A stretch of DNA of 10,371 nucleotides from Bacillota bacterium (GTDB taxonomy: Bacteria > Bacillota > Clostridia > Christensenellales > Aristaeellaceae). A model generated the notes under the pieces. It did not search any database. It saw nothing but the letters and a program-made list of their open reading frames with translations, and was not told the DNA's origin. Positions 5,383 through 10,371 of this stretch are shown in pieces (position 1 is the stretch's first letter; each line of letters starts with the position of its first letter). Where the stretch lies: assembly GCA_023459675.1 (NCBI GenBank), contig JAEWTC010000073.1, positions 1 through 10,371 of the forward strand, read 5' to 3'. A program made the position numbers and the translations under genes.

Positions 5383-6723
5383 ATGAAACAACTCAAGGAT
5401 ATGACGCTTCAGGAGCTCACGGCGCCGCAGGGGGTAGCCTGTTCCTGCGGGCGCACGCACAGGGCGGGGCTGCGCACGGTGAAAATCGGCGGCGGCGTTA
5501 TAAGCCAGCTGCCGGAAACGCTGCGCGCGATGGGGATCCGCAAGCCTTTTGTGATCTGCGACCGCAACACCTATACGGCCGCGGGCAGGCAGGCGGAAGC
5601 GTTGCTGCAGGAAGCGGGTATTTTGTACGTGCCGTTTGTGTTCCCGCAGGATTTTGTGGAGCCGGACGAGCATTCCGTCGCCATGCTGCAGGCCGCGTTT
5701 GACCCTTCGTGCGACGCGGTGCTGACCGTAGGCTCCGGCGTGGTGACCGACTGCGGCAAGGTGCTTGCCCACGGGCTGAAGCTTGCGCAGGTTGCCGTTG
5801 CCACCGCGCCGTCTATGGACGGATACGCCTCCAACTCGTCGTCGATGATCGAAAACAAGGTGAAGGTGACGGCCTACAACGCCTGCCCGCAGGCGATACT
5901 TGCCGATACCGATATTTTAAAGGCCGCACCGGAGCGCATGCTCAAGGCAGGGCTTGGGGATATGCTGGCCAAATCCATCGCGCTGTGCGAGTGGCGCATT
6001 TCCCACATCGTAACCGGGGAATACTACTGCCCGGAAATCGCCGCGCTGATGCGCAGCTCCCTGGCCAAAATCGTTGCCGCCGCGCCCAAGCTGATGGAGC
6101 GCGACGCCAAGGCCGTGGAAGCGGTGGCCGAGGGGTTGATCCTGTCGGGCGTCGCGATGGCGTTTGCGGAGGTTTCCCGGCCCGCGTCGGGGCTGGAGCA
6201 TTATTTTTCGCACCTGTGGGAGATGTTCGCGCTCCGGGCGGGCGAGCGCAGCGAGCTGCACGGCATTCAGGTGGGCGTGGGCACGGCGCTGACGCTGACG
6301 ATCCTGGACCGCCTGCGCACCTTGCGGCCGGACGTTAACACCCTGCGTGCCGCCGCGTTTGACGAACGCGCCTGGGAGGCCGAAATGCGCCGCGTGTTCG
6401 GCGATACCGCGCAGACCCTGATCGACAAGGAGCGTTCCGCCTGGCACAAGAACGATCCGGCGGCGCGCGAGGCGCGCTTTTCGCGCATTGCCGCGCACTG
6501 GGATGAGATTTTGCAGATCATGAACGAAGAATTACCCGACACCGCGCAGACCCTCGCCCTCATGCGCTCGCTCGGCCTGCCGACCACCCCTTTGGAAATC
6601 GGCGTCACCGCGCAGCAGGCGCTGGACGCCTTCCGCCATTCCCGCGATATCCGCGACAAGTATCTGACCAGCTCGCTGTTATGGGACATGGGCTTGCTGG
6701 AGCATTTCCCGCTGGTCTATTAA
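5383..6723 (+). CDS. sn-glycerol-1-phosphate dehydrogenase (AraM/EgsA family)
   Basis: A 446-residue NAD(P)-dependent, metal-dependent alcohol dehydrogenase fold that reduces dihydroxyacetone phosphate to sn-glycerol 1-phosphate, the enantiomer used in archaeal lipids and, in Bacillus, for heptaprenylglyceryl phosphate. The start at 5383 has GGAGG seven nt upstream; the in-frame ATG at 5314 lies within the promoter. Visible features are a CSCGRTH motif (residues 20-26), often seen in clostridial members, a KIGGGVI strand (34-40), the dinucleotide loop TVGSGVVTD (115-123), the substrate loop APSMDGYAS (142-150), and likely metal ligands D193 (GLGDMLAK), H273 (GLEHYFSH) and H293 (ELHGIQVG). All expected catalytic elements are present. 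The protein is about 50 residues longer than Bacillus AraM, with the extra length mostly in the C-terminal helical half. No arabinose genes or prenyltransferase partner are nearby. GldA-type glycerol dehydrogenase is the alternative, but the SMDGYAS and ELHG pattern favours AraM/EgsA. Confidence 0.88.
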   Translation: MKQLKDMTLQELTAPQGVACSCGRTHRAGLRTVKIGGGVISQLPETLRAMGIRKPFVICDRNTYTAAGRQAEALLQEAGILYVPFVFPQDFVEPDEHSVAMLQAAFDPSCDAVLTVGSGVVTDCGKVLAHGLKLAQVAVATAPSMDGYASNSSSMIENKVKVTAYNACPQAILADTDILKAAPERMLKAGLGDMLAKSIALCEWRISHIVTGEYYCPEIAALMRSSLAKIVAAAPKLMERDAKAVEAVAEGLILSGVAMAFAEVSRPASGLEHYFSHLWEMFALRAGERSELHGIQVGVGTALTLTILDRLRTLRPDVNTLRAAAFDERAWEAEMRRVFGDTAQTLIDKERSAWHKNDPAAREARFSRIAAHWDEILQIMNEELPDTAQTLALMRSLGLPTTPLEIGVTAQQALDAFRHSRDIRDKYLTSSLLWDMGLLEHFPLVY

Positions 6724-6737
6724 CCCGCAGGAACCAA

Positions 6738-6792
6738 AAACGGGGTTTCCGCCCCGCTCCCATAACAGGGGAGCGGGGCGGAAACCCCGTTT
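6738..6792. terminator. Bidirectional intrinsic terminator with a perfect 24-bp stem
   Basis: The arms 6738-6761 and 6769-6792 are exactly complementary over 24 bp around a 7-nt loop (ATAACAG). The stem is A-tract, GC-rich, then T-tract: rightward transcription ends in CCCCGTTTGATT and leftward in CCCCGTTTTTGG, so both strands have the GC stem plus T run of an intrinsic terminator, with the leftward run better. It lies between convergent genes ending at 6723 and 6810. A further pair, ACCCGCA (6723-6729) with TGCGGGT (6796-6802), could extend the structure across internal bulges. Confidence 0.9.
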
Positions 6793-6809
6793 GATTGCGG
6801 GTAAACGCG

Positions 6810-8342
6810 TTATTCCAGCGTGGTTAACAGCAGCAGCTCAAAGCACGGGTAGGACTGGCCCCCGTCCTCGCCTTCGCCCCCGGCGATGGACATGCCCACC
6901 GAGGTGCCGTACATCATCAGCCGCGTGCCGACTTCGTACTGCGGCTCTTCGGACGCGACTACGAGGATGAAGTTGGAATACGTATCCCCGTTCTTGTTAA
7001 GCGCCATGGTGTAAATCCAGTCGTCGCCGGATTGCGCCGCCGAAACGAGATAGCATTTATAGTTGATGGTGCGCCCGTCGTAGCGGGCAACGTTACCTGC
7101 GAGCGTGGAATAGTTGGGGCTGATGGATTCGCTTTTCACCCGCTCGATCATATCCTCCGTAGACCAGCTGCGGGAGAACGCAACCGTGATGCGGCGGCTG
7201 GCGAGATCCTTCTTGGAAAAGGCGAGCACAACCTCGTAGGTGCCCTCGTCGGAGGTATCCACCTCCACGCTGAACTTGCCCTCGGCGGTCACCTTTTTGT
7301 CTTCCAGCTTCTCGTCGTTGACGAACACCTGCAAATCGGCCTTGGGTTCGGCGGTGCCCCAGATGGTAACCGTGCTTGCGTTTACGGTTTCCGGGGTGTG
7401 GCTGAGCACGTTAACGGCCAGCAAAGTGCGCTGGTAGGTGACCGGGTAGGCGAGCTCCGCCACGTTCTCCCCGCCGTAATTGGCGGTGACGGTTACCATG
7501 AACACGCCTTCCTTGGGAAGCGATAGGGGGATGTTCACCTTGCCATCGCGGGCAACCTCCACTTCGCTCACGATGGGGGTGGGGTAGTTCAGCCCCATCA
7601 CCACGGCGGTGAATTTCGCCCCCGGGGCGGCCGTGCCCGTGATGGCGAAATCGGGCACGTTGGTTTCCTGCGGCGGCACGGAGGTGATGTTGATCTGCGC
7701 CTTGGCGGCCGCGGGAAGCGGGAGGATTTCCACAAACTTGAACGTATCCCAGATCTTGTTGAGCGCCGTGTTATCCTTGGTGGTCGGGCGGCGCCCGAAA
7801 ACCTGCAGATCCAGCGTAATTTCGTATCCGTTGCGGATGGTGCGGCGCATATTCCCGCGGTGGTCCACGCTTCCGTACTGGCTCATGACGTATTCCAAAA
7901 TCAGGAAGCGCCCGTTATCCGCGTTTTTCCAGTTGGAGCTGGAGAAGGTATAGCCCTGCGCCTCGCGCTCGTTCCTGGGGAAAAAGCTGGTGCGGTAGGC
8001 GCGGCGGTAATCGTCGGTCTGCTCGTTGACGTCGAACACCATCTTGGTGGTATCGTCCTGGGTGGCGGTCAGCTCGAACTGCAGGGCTTCGTCTTCCTGA
8101 TTCCAGGCCTTCAAAAGCACGCCGCGCGCGAGCATATCGTTGACCAGATCCTCGGAGTTGTACCCGTGCTCCGACAGAAAATCAGCGTTGGCCGCCGCGG
8201 TATCCGGCGTAATGGCGACATAGGTTTCCGGAAGGTCTACCGTCGCCATCAGCGCGTCCAGCACGTAGGTCTGCGCCTGCGCGGACAAGGAAATCAAAAG
8301 CAGCGACACGCTGAGCGCCATGCCGATCATCCACTTGCGCAT
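6810..8342 (-). CDS. Secreted protein with two Ig-like domains and a possible OB-fold C-terminus, unknown function
   Basis: A 510-residue protein I do not recognise as a named gene. Residues 1-23 form a classical Sec signal peptide (MRKWMIG, a hydrophobic core, then SAQA before Q24); there is no lipobox cysteine, so a free or wall-trapped extracellular protein is expected. Residues 25-205 form an alpha/beta region (LMATVDLPETYVAI onwards) resembling the small secreted domains clostridia use for stress or lipoprotein-like functions; it has no catalytic motif I can name. Two beta-rich repeats follow, about 216-305 and 310-390, each with an ITGTAAPGA or IWGTAEPKA turn and GKxxIxL/GKFSVEV strands, typical of bacterial Ig-like folds. 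Residues 396-510, with NVARYDGRTINYKCYLV and YEVGTRLMMYGT, look like an OB-fold (tRNA_anti-like). The start is supported by AAAGGA nine nt upstream. It is transcribed alone, divergent from the DnaD-like gene and convergent with the dehydrogenase. Confidence 0.85.
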   Translation of the reverse strand: MRKWMIGMALSVSLLLISLSAQAQTYVLDALMATVDLPETYVAITPDTAAANADFLSEHGYNSEDLVNDMLARGVLLKAWNQEDEALQFELTATQDDTTKMVFDVNEQTDDYRRAYRTSFFPRNEREAQGYTFSSSNWKNADNGRFLILEYVMSQYGSVDHRGNMRRTIRNGYEITLDLQVFGRRPTTKDNTALNKIWDTFKFVEILPLPAAAKAQINITSVPPQETNVPDFAITGTAAPGAKFTAVVMGLNYPTPIVSEVEVARDGKVNIPLSLPKEGVFMVTVTANYGGENVAELAYPVTYQRTLLAVNVLSHTPETVNASTVTIWGTAEPKADLQVFVNDEKLEDKKVTAEGKFSVEVDTSDEGTYEVVLAFSKKDLASRRITVAFSRSWSTEDMIERVKSESISPNYSTLAGNVARYDGRTINYKCYLVSAAQSGDDWIYTMALNKNGDTYSNFILVVASEEPQYEVGTRLMMYGTSVGMSIAGGEGEDGGQSYPCFELLLLTTLE

Positions 8343-8389
8343 AGTACACCATCCTTTGTCCCTGTAGAAACCAGTTTGCGATCCTTACT

Positions 8390-8419
8390 ATCTTATCATA
8401 GAATAAAGGCTCGGCGCAA
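8390..8419 (-). promoter_or_regulatory. Possible promoter of the secreted-protein gene
   Basis: On the minus strand TTGCGC (8419-8414) and TAAGAT (8395-8390) are 18 nt apart. An overlapping TATGAT (8400-8395) is a better -10 but has no matching -35. Either would give a leader of about 40-50 nt before the ATG at 8342. AT-rich sequence in an otherwise GC-rich gap supports a promoter here, but the exact element is uncertain. Confidence 0.4.
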
Positions 8420-8488
8420 CCAGTGCGCGTCCGCGCGTTTTTACCCGTTCGCAGGCAGCCGCCGCGCCGCGGGGGAGGCGTGTTTTTG

Positions 8489-8518
8489 TTGTGAACCCCG
8501 GGGCTTTCATGCTATACT
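8489..8518 (+). promoter_or_regulatory. Promoter of the DnaD-like/DnaC-like gene pair
   Basis: TTGTGA (8489-8494) and TATACT (8513-8518) are 18 nt apart, and TGC before the -10 makes it an extended -10. Transcription would begin near 8525, inside the 8-bp palindrome GTGCGCAC (8519-8526). The leader is then about 26 nt and carries AAAGGGGGG as the ribosome binding site. Confidence 0.65.
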
Positions 8519-8550
8519 GTGCGCACAGGTAACCAAAAGGGGGGCGGGGC

Positions 8551-10056
8551 ATGGCGCTGTTTGATATGGATACAACCGGCGTTCTGTGGGACAGCGTTGC
8601 GCTGCCCAACGCCTTTATTATCGAGTATATGCCCACCGCGCCCGAAAATTACGTGAAGGTCTATATCTACGGGCTGCTTTTCGCGCGCTTTATGGGCGCG
8701 GCGGAAGGGCTTACCGTGCAGGCGCTCGCCAAGGAACTGGGCATGGAGGAAAGCGACGTGCTTGCGGCCTTCCAGTACTGGGAACGCGCAAGGCTTGTGA
8801 TCCGCACGCAGGATAAACCGCCCCGCTTCCGCTATTTAAGCGTCCAGCAGGCCATGATGGGCCGCCAGGCCGCCCCGGCGGACGACCAGTACCGGGAGTT
8901 TGCGCAGGCGCTGTACGCGGTGTTCGGCGACCGCAGGCAGCTGCACGGCGGCGAAACGCAGCTGTGCTACGAGTGGGTGGAGCAGCTGAAGCTTCCAAGC
9001 GAAGTAGTGCTTTTAATGGTGCAGTTTTTAACCACCACGCGCGGGGTGAATTTTTCCTTCAAGGCCGCCCAGAAGCTGGCGGCGGAGCTTGCGGAGCGCC
9101 ACATCGTAACCCTGGAGGACGCGGAGCAGTATTTCGCCCGCAGCCAGGCCGCGTGGGACGGCACCCGCAAGGTGCTGCGGCGGATCTCCAAATTCCGCCC
9201 GCCCACGGTGGATGAGATCGACCTCTACCTGAAATGGACGGCGGAGTGGGGCTTCGCGCCCAAGGCCGTGGAGGCCGCCTGCGCGGAGATGACGGGGGGC
9301 GACCCGAGTTTTAAATATCTGGATTCCATCCTGCGCGGCATCCACGAGCGTTCCGGCAGGGCGGAAACCACGGCGGCGCAGCTGGAAAAGCAGCTGAGCC
9401 GGGAAAAGGAAGAGGGCGCGGATATCCGCGCGGTGCTTGCGGCGGCCGGGCTTTCCATACCCGCCACCCAGCCCGCCATGAAGGACAGCTATCAGAAAAT
9501 GCTGTCCAAATTAAGCCACGGGGCGCTGTTGCTTGCCGCCAGGGAAATCAGCCGTTCAAAGAAGAACCAGTCCCTGCAAAAGCTGGAGGAGCTGGTGGAC
9601 AGCTGGCATGATAAGGGCCTGAAAACCGAGGACGACGTGAAGGGCTATCTGGCGCTGGTAAAAAAGCAGAACGAGTTTTTGCAAACGCTTTTCTCTTCGA
9701 TGGGCGCGGAGCTGAGCCCCTCGCCCGCCGACCGGGAGCTGCTGTCCAAATGGCGGCAGACCTGGGCGTTTTCCGACGAGGCCTTGCTGGAAGCCGCCAC
9801 AAGCGCGCGCGGCGCCAATGCGCCGATGAAGTTCTTAAACAAGGTGCTGGAGGATTTGCACGCCAAGGATATACAAGCACCGCAGGCCGTGCGCGCCGCC
9901 GTGCTTGCGCACGCCGCGGACGCAAAGAACGGCCCGCGGCAAAAGCGCGGCAAAACCGTGATCGAACAGCAATACTCCCAGCGTGAGTACGACCCGGCCA
10001 AGGTGGACGGCCTGACGCCCGAGGAAATTGAGGAGGCCATGAAGTATGACGCGTGA
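8551..10056 (+). CDS. DnaD/DnaB-domain replication initiation protein with duplicated module
   Basis: A 501-residue member of the DnaD/DnaB family, which in Firmicutes remodels DNA at the origin and helps recruit the helicase loader. The N-terminal part (about 30-105) is a winged-helix-like DDBH1 region (VKVYIYGLLFARFMG, LTVQALAKELGMEESDVLAAFQYWERARLV). A DDBH2 helical module with its tail spans about 205-268, containing FRPPTVDEIDLYLKWTAEWG and the FKYLDSILRGIH tail, an analogue of the YxxxIxxxW signature. A charged linker (268-295) is followed by a second similar stretch (about 388-440) with SPADRELLSKWRQTWAFSD and MKFLNKVLEDLHAKDI. The helical segments before each (about 148-200 and 308-365) also look alike. 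The basic segment GPRQKRGK (461-468) may contact DNA. The start has a purine-rich site (8536-8544). The downstream DnaC-like gene overlaps by 11 nt, the usual clostridial pairing. It is longer than Bacillus DnaD (232 aa) and close to DnaB (472 aa). Confidence 0.88.
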   Translation: MALFDMDTTGVLWDSVALPNAFIIEYMPTAPENYVKVYIYGLLFARFMGAAEGLTVQALAKELGMEESDVLAAFQYWERARLVIRTQDKPPRFRYLSVQQAMMGRQAAPADDQYREFAQALYAVFGDRRQLHGGETQLCYEWVEQLKLPSEVVLLMVQFLTTTRGVNFSFKAAQKLAAELAERHIVTLEDAEQYFARSQAAWDGTRKVLRRISKFRPPTVDEIDLYLKWTAEWGFAPKAVEAACAEMTGGDPSFKYLDSILRGIHERSGRAETTAAQLEKQLSREKEEGADIRAVLAAAGLSIPATQPAMKDSYQKMLSKLSHGALLLAAREISRSKKNQSLQKLEELVDSWHDKGLKTEDDVKGYLALVKKQNEFLQTLFSSMGAELSPSPADRELLSKWRQTWAFSDEALLEAATSARGANAPMKFLNKVLEDLHAKDIQAPQAVRAAVLAHAADAKNGPRQKRGKTVIEQQYSQREYDPAKVDGLTPEEIEEAMKYDA

Positions 10057-10371
10057 CCGGATGATCCTCAAACTGCAGGAGGAATACGCCGCGCGGCGCG
10101 ACCAAAACCTCATCGCCTATGAAGCCCGCGTCGGCGGCCTGTGCGAACGGTGCGAGGGTCTGCGGGAGCTGCTGGACAGCCGCCGCGGCATGATGATGTC
10201 CGGCATCCGCAACGCCTTTTACGCCGACCGGAAAAGCGGCGCCGCCAACGCGGGCATGACCAACGCCCTGCAGGCGGTCAACGAAAAGATCACCGCCCTG
10301 CTCAAACGCTGCGGCCTTTCCGCGGACGCGCTCAACCCCCTGTTCACCTGCGCCGCCTGCCGCGACGAGGG
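10046..10371 (+). CDS. DnaC/DnaI-type helicase loader, N-terminal part (runs off right edge)
   Basis: The first 108 codons are visible. I chose ATG 10046, which overlaps the end of the DnaD-like gene by 11 nt in another frame and has AGGAGG (10031-10036) nine nt upstream; ATG 10061 is a later in-frame alternative without a site of its own. The visible part is the helical N-terminal region that in DnaI binds the DnaB-type replicative helicase. Two cysteine pairs, C33-x-x-C36 (GLCERC) and C102-x-x-C105 (TCAACRDEG), match the zinc-binding N-terminal domain of DnaI-like loaders, and the C-x-x-C-R-D-x-G element typically comes just before the AAA+ ATPase core. The Walker motifs are beyond the window edge. 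The context next to a DnaD-family gene strengthens the call, and the pair should act together to load helicase at the origin or at restarted forks. An IstB-like transposition ATPase is the alternative, but no transposase is present. Confidence 0.82.
   Translation, partial: MTRDRMILKLQEEYAARRDQNLIAYEARVGGLCERCEGLRELLDSRRGMMMSGIRNAFYADRKSGAANAGMTNALQAVNEKITALLKRCGLSADALNPLFTCAACRDE

Noticed and set aside
8425..8442. Small GCGC stem followed by five T on the plus strand, terminator-like
   Set aside because: Only a 4-bp stem with a 4-nt loop, and no plus-strand gene upstream that would need ending there.
8388..8636. 82-codon open frame on the minus strand across the start of the DnaD-like gene
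   Set aside because: It covers the DnaD-like promoter and start codon in antisense and has no ribosome binding site or recognisable sequence.
1..10371. CRISPR arrays, tRNAs, insertion sequences, prophage or defence genes
   Set aside because: I looked for spaced direct repeats, transposase motifs, cloverleaf signatures and toxin or nuclease motifs on both strands and saw none; the accessory-looking features are limited to short intergenic repeats.

Overview
The window looks like a chromosomal segment from a GC-rich member of the Clostridia (Firmicutes). The evidence is a primosome pair typical of low-GC-lineage Gram-positives (a DnaD/DnaB-domain protein followed by a DnaC/DnaI-type helicase loader), a heterodimeric BmrCD/LmrCD-type ABC exporter, strong AGGAGG-like ribosome binding sites and short sigma-A-type promoters. 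The base composition is high in G+C, so many antisense frames stay open. I see no phage, transposon, CRISPR, tRNA or rRNA sequence. The gene content is mainly housekeeping.

Layout. Bases 1-1440 (minus strand) hold a two-gene unit with its own consensus promoter: the universally conserved ATPase YchF, then, 9 nt downstream, the N-terminus of a sugar-transfer-associated ATP-grasp protein that runs off the left edge. Bases 1515-5140 (minus strand) hold an ABC exporter operon of two half-transporters joined by an ATGA start/stop overlap, with a TTTACA-N17-TAATGT promoter. A 311-nt divergent intergenic region (5072-5382) carries that promoter, the opposing promoter, a 9-bp hairpin, a 12-bp palindrome and a tandem 8-mer.

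Bases 5383-6723 (plus strand) encode an AraM/EgsA-type sn-glycerol-1-phosphate dehydrogenase. It converges on a gene at 6810-8342 (minus strand) for a secreted protein with two Ig-like domains and a possible OB-fold tail. A perfect 24-bp-stem hairpin between the two genes serves as a bidirectional terminator. From a 208-nt divergent region, 8551-10056 (plus strand) encodes a DnaD/DnaB-domain protein with an apparently duplicated module. Overlapping it by 11 nt is the start of a DnaC/DnaI-like helicase loader cut by the right edge.

How the genes work together. The two ABC genes almost certainly make one heterodimer with one catalytic and one degenerate ATP site. The DnaD-like and DnaC-like proteins should cooperate in loading the replicative helicase. 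YchF and the ATP-grasp protein are co-transcribed but have no obvious functional link. I found no clear sign of a novel defence or mobile system. The best leads are the uncharacterised secreted protein, the duplicated DnaD protein, the bacterial G1P dehydrogenase and the structured divergent intergenic region.
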